Origin: Ignavibacteriales bacterium
GTDB taxonomy: Bacteria > Bacteroidota > Ignavibacteria > Ignavibacteriales > Ignavibacteriaceae
Direction of reading: 5' to 3'
Length of the DNA: 64,000 bases
Assembly (NCBI GenBank): GCA_016707585.1
Contig: JADJHL010000005.1
Location: 124,001-188,000, forward strand
How positions within the stretch are numbered: the stretch's first letter is position 1; every line of letters begins with the position of its first letter. The notes beneath the pieces were generated by a model. It was not told the DNA's origin. It ran no database searches and worked only from the letters and a program-made list of their open reading frames with translations. The translations under genes and the position numbers were made by a program. This document shows, one piece after another, positions 33,593-43,525 of this stretch.

Positions 33593-35572
33593 TTGGATCT
33601 TTCAATAATCATAGTAAACTACAACGTAAAAGAATTCCTACAGAATTTAATTCACTCCATAGAAAAAGCCTCATCCAATCTTACAAAAGAAATTTTTATA
33701 ATTGATAATGCTTCTGATGATGGAAGTGTTGATTTTATAAAAGAAAAATTCCCACAAATAAAATTATTTGCAAATCAAAAAAACTTAGGATTTGGAAAAG
33801 CAAATAATATTGGATTAAAAGAAGCAACTGGAAAATTTATTTTACTTATCAATCCGGATACAATTGTTGCAGAAGATACATTTGAAAAGATGATTCAGTT
33901 TTTTGAATCCAACCAAAATGTGGGATTAGCCGGATGTAAAATTTTAAATCCTGATGGAACATTACAGCTTGCCTGCCGAAGAAGTTTTCCCGGTCCGTGG
34001 ACTTCATTTACAAAAGTTACAGGGCTTAGTTCTTTGTTTTCAAACAGTAAAATATTTGCCCGTTATAATCTTACTTATCTTGATGAAAATCAGACTTACG
34101 AAGTAGATGCGATTTCCGGTTCATTTATGATGATGCGAAAAGAAGTTTATGATACAGTTGGTGGATTTGATGAACAGTTTTTTATGTATGGTGAAGATTT
34201 AGATCTGTGTTATCGAATTCAAAAAGCAGGATATAAAGTTTTTTATGTGCACACAACACAGATAATTCATTACAAAGGAGAAAGTACAAAACGAAGCAGT
34301 CTTGATGAAACAAAAGTTTTTTACAGTGCAATGCATCTTTTTGTAAAAAAACATTTATCAAGTTCTTTACTTGTTGAAATTATTTTACGAACTGCTATTG
34401 CTGCAAGAAGTGTTTTTGCTTTTATAGGAATTCGTAAGTTAATTCTTATTTCAGTTATTTTGGATTTTATATTTTTTGATCTTTGTTTGTATGCTGCAGA
34501 ACAAATTTATCATAGTTTAAGCACCTGGAGTGGATTCCCGAATTTTGCAATTCCAATTGTTTACACAGTTCCAGCATTAATCCAGAATTTTGTTTCTTTA
34601 GCAATTAGTAATTACAAGAAAGATAAAATTTCAGTTTCAAAAACATTCATTGCAATATTAATTAGCTTACCAATTTTAACATCACTAACATTTTTCTTTA
34701 AAGATTTTGCTTTTAGTCGTGCTATTGTTTTAATTACTTATGTATTTCTTTTTGTAGCACTTGCATTTTGGCGTATCTTCTTTAAGATCATTTTTAAAAG
34801 CGGTTTAATTGATGATGACCTAAAACAGAAAAGAACTTTAATTGTTGGTTTGAATGAAAACGCTATTCAAATCGGCAAAAAGATTAAAAAGAAAAAAACT
34901 GATAGAAGAACTGTTGTTGGATTGATTGGTTTTTCCAATAAAAATATTGGAGATAAGTTAGAATCTTTTGAAGTAATTGGAACAGATCAAAATATAAGAA
35001 GAGTGATTAAAGAAAATAAAATAAACGAAGTAATTTTTTCATCAGGGGATTTATCTTATAATAAAATGATGGAAATTGTTTCAAAATGTCGTGAAGAAAA
35101 TGTTGAGTTTAAAATTGTTGGAAGCAATCTGGATTTTATTGTCGGTAAAACAGCAGTTACTATGCTTGATGATTTGCCGGTAATAGATCTGAATTATAAT
35201 ATTTCAATGCCGCAAATGAAATTTATAAAATCGGTTTTTGATTTATCAATCGTTATCCCTTCTTTGTTTTTGGTTTACCCTTTTATATTTTTCAAAAGTA
35301 AACTTGTACAAACGCAATCAGATTTTACTAAATTTGTTTTAGGTTTTCCTAATGTGTTAAATAGAAGTACAAGTTTAGTTGGCCCTCAATCATCGGAAAA
35401 AGCTGAGGATAATTTTTTAGGTAAAACAGGTTTAACAGGATATTGGTATATTGAAAACGATAATCCTGAAGAACTTGAAAAATTAAATTTTTATTACGCA
35501 AAAAATCAAAACATTTGGCTCGATTTAGAGATAATTGCTAAATCGTTAAATAAAATGTGGAGCAAAAAGTAA
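33593..35572 (+). CDS. GT2 glycosyltransferase fused to a degenerate polyprenyl sugar transferase
   Basis: 659 residues. Residues 1 to about 240 are an intact GT2 domain (SIIIVNYNVKEFLQNLIHSI, LINPDTIVAEDTFE, FMYGEDLDLCYRIQKAGYK). A membrane region (about 260-400) follows, then a Rossmann-like domain (KRTLIVGLNENAIQIGKKI from about 413) parallel to that of the WcaJ-type protein at 30952. The end (SLVGPQSSEKAEDNFLGKTG and GLTGYWYIENDNPEELEKLN) mirrors the last part of sugar-phosphate transferases, but the FRSM block and the IDE catalytic pair are absent. Thus the C-terminal half probably lacks transferase activity and may serve as anchor or partner. Start is TTG 33593. Confidence 0.82.
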   Translation: MDLSIIIVNYNVKEFLQNLIHSIEKASSNLTKEIFIIDNASDDGSVDFIKEKFPQIKLFANQKNLGFGKANNIGLKEATGKFILLINPDTIVAEDTFEKMIQFFESNQNVGLAGCKILNPDGTLQLACRRSFPGPWTSFTKVTGLSSLFSNSKIFARYNLTYLDENQTYEVDAISGSFMMMRKEVYDTVGGFDEQFFMYGEDLDLCYRIQKAGYKVFYVHTTQIIHYKGESTKRSSLDETKVFYSAMHLFVKKHLSSSLLVEIILRTAIAARSVFAFIGIRKLILISVILDFIFFDLCLYAAEQIYHSLSTWSGFPNFAIPIVYTVPALIQNFVSLAISNYKKDKISVSKTFIAILISLPILTSLTFFFKDFAFSRAIVLITYVFLFVALAFWRIFFKIIFKSGLIDDDLKQKRTLIVGLNENAIQIGKKIKKKKTDRRTVVGLIGFSNKNIGDKLESFEVIGTDQNIRRVIKENKINEVIFSSGDLSYNKMMEIVSKCREENVEFKIVGSNLDFIVGKTAVTMLDDLPVIDLNYNISMPQMKFIKSVFDLSIVIPSLFLVYPFIFFKSKLVQTQSDFTKFVLGFPNVLNRSTSLVGPQSSEKAEDNFLGKTGLTGYWYIENDNPEELEKLNFYYAKNQNIWLDLEIIAKSLNKMWSKK

Positions 35573-35574
35573 AG

Positions 35575-36525
35575 ATGGCGAAAACAATTTTAGATTTTGA
35601 AAAACCAATTTATGAGTTGGAATCAAAATTAGATGAAATGAGAAAATTCTCTGATAATCTTGACATTGAACATGATGTGATAAGGCTTGAAGAGAAAGTA
35701 AGACAATTAAAAGAAGAATTATACCGGGATCTTTCAAGATGGCAGCGTGTACAATTAGCCCGTCATCCAGATAGACCGTTTACGCTTGATTACATTTATG
35801 GTATGTCTGAATCTTTTGTTGAACTGCATGGCGACAGGGCTTTTAAAGATGATAAAGCAATTGTTGGTGGACTTGCACAAATCGGTCATCATAAAGTTGT
35901 AATTATGGGGCAACAAAAGGGGAGAGACACCAAGTCAAACGTGTATCGAAATTTTGGTATGATGAATCCTGAAGGTTACCGCAAAGCTTTACGTTTATTT
36001 AAACTTGCAGAAAAGTTTAATCGTCCTGTTATAACATTGATTGATACCCAAGGAGCGTTTCCTGGATTGGAAGCCGAAGAACGAGGACAAGCAGAAGCAA
36101 TTGCGCGCAATCTTTTTGAGATGAGTAAACTTAAAGTTCCGATCGTTGTTGTGATAATAGGTGAGGGTGCAAGTGGCGGTGCTTTAGGAATTGGGGTTGG
36201 TGATAGAATTTTAATGCTTGAAAATTGCTGGTACTCAGTTATTAGTCCTGAATCCTGTTCATCTATCTTGTGGCGAAGTTGGGATTATAAAGAACAAGCC
36301 GCAGAAGCACTAAAACTTACTGCTCCGGATTTATTAGAACAGGGAATAGTTGATAGAATAATTAAAGAACCTTTAGGTGGTGCACATACAAATCATAAAG
36401 AAATTATTGATACGCTAAAAGCTGCATTGATTGAAGAACTTGATGGACTGATTAAAATTAAACCCGAAAAACTAGTTGATAATAGAATAGAAAAATTTGG
36501 TAAGATGGGCGTTTTTGTTGAATAA
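35575..36525 (+). CDS. accA: Acetyl-CoA carboxylase carboxyltransferase subunit alpha
   Basis: Transfers the carboxyl group from biotin to acetyl-CoA, the first step of fatty acid synthesis, together with AccD. 316 residues: N-terminal coiled region (TILDFEKPIYELESKLDEMR), LARHPDRPFTLDYI, FVELHGDRAFKDDKAIVGGL, GMMNPEGYRKALRLFKLAEK, TLIDTQGAFPGLEAEERGQ and IGEGASGGALGIGVGD. Complete and typical. ATG 35575 lies two bases after the preceding stop; the in-frame TTG 35557 is less likely. A hairpin with a T run follows. Confidence 0.96.
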   Translation: MAKTILDFEKPIYELESKLDEMRKFSDNLDIEHDVIRLEEKVRQLKEELYRDLSRWQRVQLARHPDRPFTLDYIYGMSESFVELHGDRAFKDDKAIVGGLAQIGHHKVVIMGQQKGRDTKSNVYRNFGMMNPEGYRKALRLFKLAEKFNRPVITLIDTQGAFPGLEAEERGQAEAIARNLFEMSKLKVPIVVVIIGEGASGGALGIGVGDRILMLENCWYSVISPESCSSILWRSWDYKEQAAEALKLTAPDLLEQGIVDRIIKEPLGGAHTNHKEIIDTLKAALIEELDGLIKIKPEKLVDNRIEKFGKMGVFVE

Positions 36526-36551
36526 AATTTTTGATTATAGTTTTTAAATTG

Positions 36552-36577
36552 CCACGACTTTTAAGTCGTGGTTTTTT
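36552..36577 (+). terminator. Intrinsic terminator after accA
   Basis: CCACGACTT (36552-36560), TT, AAGTCGTGG (36563-36571), then six T. The 9-pair stem plus T run fits an intrinsic terminator for accA. The stem wording (CCACGACTT...AAGTCGTGG), followed by GGCTTTAGCC at 36593-36602, also resembles a dispersed repeat family, so a repeat may be serving as terminator. Confidence 0.7.
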
Positions 36578-36668
36578 ATTTAATAGACATACGGCTTTAG
36601 CCACATTTTTAATTTATATTTACTGAAACCTTTAATATTAATTCTATAATCACTTTTAATTTTAACTA

Positions 36669-37079
36669 ATGCTTAAACATTTTACAGAACTTAGAGTTAG
36701 ATACGCAGACACAGATCAAATGAGATTTGCATACAACGGAAAATATTTTGAATACTTTGAAGTCGGCAGAACAGAGATGATGCGCGAAGTTGGATTGCCG
36801 TATGAAATGATTGAGAAAAGCGGATTCTTTATGCCGGTTATTGAAACTAAAATTCATTTTTTTCAACCAGCATTTTATGATGAACTTCTTTTAATTGAAA
36901 CTCGTGTTGAGAAACTGCCTACTAGCAAAGTGCATATAGATCATATTATTAAAGCTAAAGAAAGAGATGTTGTAATCTGTGAAGGATATGTTGAATTAGC
37001 TTTTCTTGATGCTAAAACTAACAGACCAACTCGTGCACCAAAATTATTTATTGATGCTGTAAAAAAATATTATGAGTAA
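36669..37079 (+). CDS. Acyl-CoA thioesterase (4HBT/YbgC family)
   Basis: 136-residue hot-dog-fold thioesterase. The active-site block is YADTDQMRFAYNGKYFEYFE with the Asp of DTD, followed by the helix EVGRTEMMREVGLPYEMIE, as in YbgC and 4-hydroxybenzoyl-CoA thioesterases. It hydrolyses acyl-CoA thioesters; exact substrate unknown. The end overlaps nadC by 8 bases. Confidence 0.88.
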   Translation: MLKHFTELRVRYADTDQMRFAYNGKYFEYFEVGRTEMMREVGLPYEMIEKSGFFMPVIETKIHFFQPAFYDELLLIETRVEKLPTSKVHIDHIIKAKERDVVICEGYVELAFLDAKTNRPTRAPKLFIDAVKKYYE

Positions 37080-37923
37080 GATGGATAAATCAATTTTAAA
37101 ACTTATAAAAACTGCTTTGCGAGAAGATGTTAAAAACGGAGACATCACAACTAAAGCCACAATTTCAAAATCCAAAAAAGCTGTTGGAAAATTTCTTGTA
37201 AAAGCTGATGGAATTATTGCAGGATTAGAAATTACAAAAACAGTATTTAAAACTGTTGATCCCAAAATAAAATTTGAAATAAAAATTAAAGATGGTTGTA
37301 ATGTTAAATATGGTGATGTTACTGCAATAGTTTCTGGAAAAGCGCAATCTTTATTAACTGCCGAAAGAACTGCTTTAAATTTTTTGCAACGAATGAGCGG
37401 GATTGCAACATCTGCAAATGTTTATTCAGAAAAAGTAAAACATACAAAAGCAAAAGTTATCGATACAAGAAAAACTGTTCCGGGTTTACGCTATTTAGAC
37501 AAACTAGCCGTAAAACTTGGTGGCTGTGCCAATCATCGTATTGGATTGTATGATATGTTTTTAATTAAAGATAATCATATTGAAGTTGCAGGCTCAATCA
37601 CAAAAGCTGTTGAAGAATGTGTAAAGTATAATAAAAAACATCGCACAAAATTTAAGATTGAAGTTGAAACAAAAAATCTAAAAGAAGTTGAAGAAGCTCT
37701 AACTACAAAAGCTGATATAATTATGCTTGATAATTTTGATATTGATGAAATGGAAAAAGCAGTTATATTTATTAAGGGTAAATGCAAAGTTGAAGCATCC
37801 GGCGGAGTAAACTTAGAAACGGTAAAAGCAATTGCAGAAACCGGAGTTGATTTTATTTCTGTTGGCGCATTAACTCATAGCGTAAAAGCTTTGGATATTT
37901 CATTAGAGATCGAACTTAGATAA
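37072..37923 (+). CDS. nadC: Nicotinate-nucleotide pyrophosphorylase (carboxylating)
   Basis: Makes nicotinate mononucleotide from quinolinate in NAD synthesis. 283 residues with EDVKNGDITT, LTAERTALNFLQRMSGIAT, DTRKTVPGLRYLDKLAVKLG, GCANHRIGLYDMFLIKDNH, and VEASGGVNLETVKAIAETGV with the ISVGALTHS end. Complete and canonical. ATG 37072 overlaps the thioesterase gene by 8 bases; ATG 37081 is a weaker alternative. No other NAD genes are nearby. Confidence 0.95.
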   Translation: MSKMDKSILKLIKTALREDVKNGDITTKATISKSKKAVGKFLVKADGIIAGLEITKTVFKTVDPKIKFEIKIKDGCNVKYGDVTAIVSGKAQSLLTAERTALNFLQRMSGIATSANVYSEKVKHTKAKVIDTRKTVPGLRYLDKLAVKLGGCANHRIGLYDMFLIKDNHIEVAGSITKAVEECVKYNKKHRTKFKIEVETKNLKEVEEALTTKADIIMLDNFDIDEMEKAVIFIKGKCKVEASGGVNLETVKAIAETGVDFISVGALTHSVKALDISLEIELR

Positions 37924-37929
37924 TATCGA

Positions 37930-39384
37930 ATGAAAGAAAAGCTAAAAGAACTAACTAAGGACACAGCTATTTACGGCATCAGCACGATGCTTGGTAGGTT
38001 TCTTAATTTTATTCTGGTACCATTTTACACAAATGTTTTTTCTCCCGCTGATTATGGTGTTGTAATTCTTATCTATTCTTACATCGCGTTGTTTAATATA
38101 ATTTTTATTTATGGAATGGATGCGGCCTTCTTAAAGTATTCTGCATTTAAAGATATTGGTGATGAAAAAGATAATTTTTCAACTCCATATTTTAGCGTTT
38201 TACTAACCTCAATTTTTATTGGCGGGTTGATAATCTTTTTACAGAAACCTATCGCAGAATTTGTAGAATTAAAATCAAACTTAAATTATATCATCACAAT
38301 TACTGCTATAATTTTGGTTGTTGATGCAAATGTTGTAATTCCATTTTTAAAACTTCGGCTTGAAAAGAAAGCAAAATTATTCTCACTTATAAAAATCACA
38401 AGTATAGTTTTCAATATCATTCTGAATGCATTTCTAATCCTAAAGCTTAAATGGGGAATTGAAGCGATATTTATAAGTAATCTTGCCGCTTCAGTTTTAT
38501 CATTTTTACTTCTAACTCCAACTTTACTAAAGAATATAAAATTTTCTTTTCATAAGGTTTTGTTTAAAAGATTATTGAAGTTTGGATTGCCATACTTGCC
38601 AGCAGGATTAGGAATGATGTTAGTGCAGGTAATTGATGCGCCAATACTAGAAAAATTAACTGATGTAGACACTGTTGGAATTTATAAAGCAAATTACAAG
38701 CTTGGCATTTTTATGATGTTGTTTGTAAATATGTTTCAGTATGCCTGGCAACCTTTCTTTTTAACAACTGCAAAAGAAGAAAATGCAAAAGAATTATTTT
38801 CAAAAGTGTTAACTTATTTTACAGTTATTGGAAGTTTGATGTTAGTTCTATTATCACTCTTCATTTCTGATATTGTTAAGATAAACTTTTTTGGATTTTC
38901 AATTATCGGTTCAAAGTTTTGGGGCGGATTATACATTGTTCCAGTAATTCTTCTTGCGTATCTATTTAATGGTTTATATGTGGTATTTTCTGCTGGGATT
39001 TATATTGAAGAAAAAAGTATTTATGCTCCGGTAGTTGCCGGACTTGGAGCTATCACAAATATTGTGGCAAATTATATTTTAATTCCGCAGCTTAATATTA
39101 TGGGTGCTGCACTTGCAACTTTATTAAGTTATATTATTATGGCTTCTGGTTATTACATTGTAACACAAAAGTTTTATAAGATAAATTATGATTATTTTAA
39201 ACTTGCTAAGATTACTATTGCAGTAACTTTTGTTGGAACAGTTTACTATTTATTAATGTTTGGCGGATTTTTGCTTATCTATTACAAAATAATTCTTGCG
39301 ATTATTTTTATTGCTTACATTTTTATGCAAGTTTTTGAAAAGAGTGAAATGAATTTTATCAAAACAAAATTATTACGGAGATAA
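37930..39384 (+). CDS. Polysaccharide biosynthesis flippase (MATE/Wzx superfamily)
   Basis: 484 residues with 12-14 hydrophobic segments. ELTKDTAIYGISTMLGRFLN and FNVFSPADYGVVILIYSYI-like N-terminal blocks are typical of lipid-linked sugar or peptidoglycan-precursor flippases of the MurJ/Wzx/RfbX superfamily. It is outside the main polysaccharide locus and closely packed between nadC (6-base gap) and dut (directly adjoining), so it may serve a housekeeping glycan or a second polymer (inference). Confidence 0.82.
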   Translation: MKEKLKELTKDTAIYGISTMLGRFLNFILVPFYTNVFSPADYGVVILIYSYIALFNIIFIYGMDAAFLKYSAFKDIGDEKDNFSTPYFSVLLTSIFIGGLIIFLQKPIAEFVELKSNLNYIITITAIILVVDANVVIPFLKLRLEKKAKLFSLIKITSIVFNIILNAFLILKLKWGIEAIFISNLAASVLSFLLLTPTLLKNIKFSFHKVLFKRLLKFGLPYLPAGLGMMLVQVIDAPILEKLTDVDTVGIYKANYKLGIFMMLFVNMFQYAWQPFFLTTAKEENAKELFSKVLTYFTVIGSLMLVLLSLFISDIVKINFFGFSIIGSKFWGGLYIVPVILLAYLFNGLYVVFSAGIYIEEKSIYAPVVAGLGAITNIVANYILIPQLNIMGAALATLLSYIIMASGYYIVTQKFYKINYDYFKLAKITIAVTFVGTVYYLLMFGGFLLIYYKIILAIIFIAYIFMQVFEKSEMNFIKTKLLRR

Positions 39385-39843
39385 ATGTCAGACGAGATCA
39401 AAATAAAAGTTAAAAGATTAAGTGAAGATTACTTAGATGTTGCGCTTCCTCATTATGCAACTCCGGGAAGTGCCGGCATGGATATTCGTGCGGCAATAAA
39501 AGATGATGTAATCCTTGAACAAGGAAAAGTTGAATTGATTCCAACTGATATTTCAGTTGAAATTCCTTTGGGATATGAAATACAGGTTAGACCTAGAAGC
39601 GGATTAGCAGCAAATCACAGCATTGGAATATTGAACTCTCCTGGAACAATTGATTCTGATTACCGCGGTGAAGTAAAAATAATTTTAATGAATTTCGGGA
39701 AAGAAAGTTTTAAAATTTCAAAAGGTGATAGAATTGCTCAGTTGATTGTTTCAAAAGTTTATATTGCTAAAATGGTTGCCGTAAAAGATTTAAATTCATC
39801 AAGTCGCGGTCAGGGTGGATTTGGACATACAGGGAAGAAGTGA
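39385..39843 (+). CDS. dut: dUTP diphosphatase
   Basis: Hydrolyses dUTP to dUMP, keeping uracil out of DNA. 152 residues with the five trimeric dUTPase motifs: PGSAGMDIRA, RPRSGLAANHSIG, LNSPGTIDSDYRGEV with the catalytic Asp, GDRIAQLIV and the C-terminal RGQGGFGHTGKK arm. Complete. Begins directly after the flippase stop. Confidence 0.96.
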   Translation: MSDEIKIKVKRLSEDYLDVALPHYATPGSAGMDIRAAIKDDVILEQGKVELIPTDISVEIPLGYEIQVRPRSGLAANHSIGILNSPGTIDSDYRGEVKIILMNFGKESFKISKGDRIAQLIVSKVYIAKMVAVKDLNSSSRGQGGFGHTGKK

Positions 39844-39975
39844 TTTATTTATATTCAAAATTATAATGATTGAAAAATTTAAAGATTGTTATTTAGATTT
39901 TTATTTCTGATTTCATTAACTTCAATCAGCACTTACAAAAAAACTTTTCATATTATTTTAATATTTTGATATACG

Positions 39976-42900
39976 ATGTCTGATTTTATTCATCTTCATA
40001 ATCACACACATTACAGCTTGCAAGACGGCGCTTGTACAGTTGATGGATTAATCAACGCAGCAAAAAAACATAACATGAAATCTGTTGCAATTACTGATCA
40101 CGGTGTTATGTATGGTGCAGCGGAATTTTACAACAAAGCAAAAAAAGCTGGCATTAAACCAATCATTGGGATGGAAGCTTACATCGTTGTTGATGGTAGC
40201 CGTTTTGATAGAGCAAAAGTTGAAGAAGCTAACAACAAAAAAAAATCTAAACATTATAATCATTTAATTCTTCTTGCAAAAAATAAACAGGGTTATGATA
40301 ATCTTTCTAAACTTTCCACACTCGGGCACACCGAAGGCTTTTACTACAAACCCCGTATAGATATGGAATTGCTTGAGAAGTACAAGGAAGGATTAATCTG
40401 TACTACGGCTTGTGCTGGTGGAGTTGTATCAACTCATCTTGTAAATGCTAATTATGAAAAAGCAAGATCGGTTGCAAAAAGATTTAAGGATTTATTTGGT
40501 GATGATTTTTATTTAGAGATTCAAGATCACGGAATGGATGTTGATAAACCAATTCTGGAAGCCATGCCAAAACTTTCTAAAGAATTGGGAATCAAACTTG
40601 TTGCAACAAACGATTGTCATTATATCGAACCGGAACATGCGCTTGCACATAATATTTTGCTTTTGTTATCAGATAAGAATGGTGCTGACTATACTCAATT
40701 AAGATACGGTACTGACCAGGTTTATTTTAAATCTTCTGATGAGATGACAAAACTTTTTAAGAAGTATAAAGGCGCTACAGAAAACACACTTGAGATTGAT
40801 GAGAAGATAGATATAAAACTTGATTTTGAAGGACATCATTTCCCAAATTTTCCAATTCCAAAAGAATCCAAAGCAAAAAATCTTGATGAGTATATGGAGC
40901 TGCTTGCAAGACAAGGATTGGAAAAGAAGTTTAAAAATATCACACCGGAGATTGAAGACCGATTTAATTTTGAAATCAAGACTATAAATGAAATGGGTTT
41001 TCCGGGTTACTTTTTAGTGGTTGCAGATTTTATTAATGCAGCTAAAGATAGAAATATTCCTGTTGGGCCGGGAAGAGGAAGTGCTGCTGGAAGTATTGTT
41101 GCTTATGCAATGGGTATCACAAATGTTGATCCATTAAAATATGATTTGTTGTTTGAAAGATTTTTAAATCCTGCAAGAAGATCAATGCCCGATATTGATG
41201 TTGATTTTGCAGATGATCAGCGTGGTGATGTAATTGATTACGTTCGCGAAAAATATGGAGCAGAGTGCGTTAGCCAGATTATTACTTTTAACAGGTTGTC
41301 TTCCAAAGCGGTATTACGTGATGTTGCTCGTGTTTTAAAAATTCCAATTCCTGTTGTTAACAAGATTACAAAATTTATTCCATCTAAGTTTGGTAAGGTT
41401 TATTCTATTGATCAGGCATTAGCAGAAGTACCAGATTTGAAATGGGTTAAGGAATCAACTGAAACTGATATCCAAAATCTTATTAAGTATGCAAGAGTGC
41501 TTGAAGGAATGAATCGAAACGCATCTAAACATGCAGCAGGTGTTGTAATCACACCGGATGAAGTTAGTAAATATGTTCCGCTTGCAAACGCAGTATCGCA
41601 ACAGGATATTGTTACTCAGTACACAATGAAAGACATAGAAAATGCCGGATTATTAAAGATGGATTTTCTTGGTTTGCGTACGTTAACAATTATTCGTGAT
41701 GCTATTGATATGATAAAGAAAAATCATAAAGTGGAAATTGATATTGATGATGTTCCACTTGATGATGAAAAAACTTACCAGCTTTTTGCAAAAGGACAAA
41801 CAACTGGTGTGTTCCAGTTTGAATCTGGACCTATGCGTGAATACCTGAAACAGCTTCATCCAACAAGTTTAAATGATCTTGCCGCTATGAATGCTTTGTA
41901 TCGTCCTGGTCCAATGGAATTTATAGATGACTTTATCGACAGAAAGTTTGGAAGAAAAGAAGTTAAATATTCTCATAAAATTCTCGAGCCAATTTTAAAA
42001 GAAACATACGGAATTATAGTTTACCAGGAACAGGTAATTCAGCTTGCAAACAAAGTTGGTGGAATGAGTTTGGCTGATGCTGATTTGCTACGCAGAGCGA
42101 TGGGTAAAAAAGATCTTAAAGTTATGGAAGCGCAAAAAGTTGTTTTTGTTGATGGTGCAATAAAAAACGGAGTAGATAAAAAAAATGCTAATGAAATTTT
42201 TGAAACGATTTTCAAATTTGCAAATTATGGTTTCAATAAAAGTCACGCAGTTGCATACAGTTTTATAGCATATCAAACAGCTTATCTAAAGGCATACTAT
42301 CCAGCTGAGTTTTTAGCTGCCAACTTAAAAAACGAATTTGAAAACACAGATAAAGTAACCAAGTTTTTAGATGATTGTAGAAAATTAAAGATTGAAGTTT
42401 TGCCGCCTGATGTTAATAATCCATCCTTACATTTTGAAGCTGAGAAAGGAAAAATAAAATTTGGAATGTCTGCGATTAAAAATGTTGGTGTTCCGGCAGT
42501 TAAAGAAATTATTAATGCAAAAAATAATCTTGGTAGAAATTTTACCAGCATTTATGATTTTTGTGCAAACACAGATAACCGGATTGTAACAAAAAGAGCA
42601 TTAGAAGGATTGGTTTTAGCCGGTGCATTTTACACAATGAATAAAAATCGTGCACAGTTATTTGAGGCAGTAGAATCAGCACTAGATTATGCTCATAAAA
42701 TTCAAAACTCAAAAATGCTTTCCAGCGATTCATTATTTGGTGAATCAGTAGAAGTACTGTTGAAAGAACCGGAATTACCAAATGTAAAACAGTGGACTGA
42801 AAAAGAATTTCTTGCACAAGAAAGAAAAGTGATTGGATTTTATTTAACAGATCACCCATTACGAAGATATGAATTGGAATTTAATTCTTTTGCTACGATT

Positions 42901-43437
42901 CATCTTGGTGAAACTGAAGATGTAATTGAAAAAAGTGATGTTAGGGTTTGTGGTGTTGTAACGGAACTTAAAACTAAGTTTGATAAAGCCGGAAGAACAA
43001 TGGCTTTCTTTAAGCTTGATGATTTAACAGGTAGTTGTGAATGCTTAATGTTCTCAAAAGCTTATGATGAATTTGGGAAATTTGTAGAAGATGAAGAAGC
43101 TGTGTTTGCAGTTGGTAACCTGGAAAGCAGTGGGGATGCTGTAAAAATGCAGGTTAATAAAGTTATTCCAATGAGAAAAATCGCAAATGAATTTACAGAA
43201 AGTTTAAAGCTTCAAATTAGTAAGCAAAAGGTTTCGGCAAATCAACTTGTAGAACTAAAAACAATTTTAAAACAAAGTGAAGGAAGCATCCCAGTATTTA
43301 TAAATCTAACTGAAAATGGAATGGATAAAGGGAAATTGTTTTCGCTAAAAGATATTAGAGTAAAGATCACATCTGAGCTGTTAAAATCGTTAATTGCTAT
43401 GATTGGCGACGAATCAGTTATATTAAAATCAAAATAA
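39976..43437 (+). CDS. dnaE: DNA polymerase III subunit alpha
   Basis: Replicative polymerase, 1153 residues. N-terminal PHP domain (FIHLHNHTHYSLQDG, ITDHGVMYGA, IGMEAYI, ATNDCHYIEPEH), palm with PGRGSAAGSIVAYAMG and the catalytic PDIDVDFADDQR, RNASKHAAGVVI, GVFQFES, a helix-hairpin-helix part, and a C-terminal OB fold (VCGVVTELKTKFDKAGRTMA). Length and order are standard for DnaE1. The PHP residues that bind metal in proofreading-active members appear to be kept. Start ATG 39976. Confidence 0.96.
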   Translation: MSDFIHLHNHTHYSLQDGACTVDGLINAAKKHNMKSVAITDHGVMYGAAEFYNKAKKAGIKPIIGMEAYIVVDGSRFDRAKVEEANNKKKSKHYNHLILLAKNKQGYDNLSKLSTLGHTEGFYYKPRIDMELLEKYKEGLICTTACAGGVVSTHLVNANYEKARSVAKRFKDLFGDDFYLEIQDHGMDVDKPILEAMPKLSKELGIKLVATNDCHYIEPEHALAHNILLLLSDKNGADYTQLRYGTDQVYFKSSDEMTKLFKKYKGATENTLEIDEKIDIKLDFEGHHFPNFPIPKESKAKNLDEYMELLARQGLEKKFKNITPEIEDRFNFEIKTINEMGFPGYFLVVADFINAAKDRNIPVGPGRGSAAGSIVAYAMGITNVDPLKYDLLFERFLNPARRSMPDIDVDFADDQRGDVIDYVREKYGAECVSQIITFNRLSSKAVLRDVARVLKIPIPVVNKITKFIPSKFGKVYSIDQALAEVPDLKWVKESTETDIQNLIKYARVLEGMNRNASKHAAGVVITPDEVSKYVPLANAVSQQDIVTQYTMKDIENAGLLKMDFLGLRTLTIIRDAIDMIKKNHKVEIDIDDVPLDDEKTYQLFAKGQTTGVFQFESGPMREYLKQLHPTSLNDLAAMNALYRPGPMEFIDDFIDRKFGRKEVKYSHKILEPILKETYGIIVYQEQVIQLANKVGGMSLADADLLRRAMGKKDLKVMEAQKVVFVDGAIKNGVDKKNANEIFETIFKFANYGFNKSHAVAYSFIAYQTAYLKAYYPAEFLAANLKNEFENTDKVTKFLDDCRKLKIEVLPPDVNNPSLHFEAEKGKIKFGMSAIKNVGVPAVKEIINAKNNLGRNFTSIYDFCANTDNRIVTKRALEGLVLAGAFYTMNKNRAQLFEAVESALDYAHKIQNSKMLSSDSLFGESVEVLLKEPELPNVKQWTEKEFLAQERKVIGFYLTDHPLRRYELEFNSFATIHLGETEDVIEKSDVRVCGVVTELKTKFDKAGRTMAFFKLDDLTGSCECLMFSKAYDEFGKFVEDEEAVFAVGNLESSGDAVKMQVNKVIPMRKIANEFTESLKLQISKQKVSANQLVELKTILKQSEGSIPVFINLTENGMDKGKLFSLKDIRVKITSELLKSLIAMIGDESVILKSK

Positions 43438-43525
43438 AATCATATTATTTTTTGTTGTTTCACTTTGTTCGATTTCGTATTATTGTCTCCGTTATACTTA
43501 CAAAACTTTAAGGAAAATTATTTAA

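Noticed and set aside
40048..42859. Open frames opposite to or out of frame with dnaE
   Set aside because: They overlap a clear gene completely, have no family motifs and no ribosome-binding sites; they are shadows of its codon bias.
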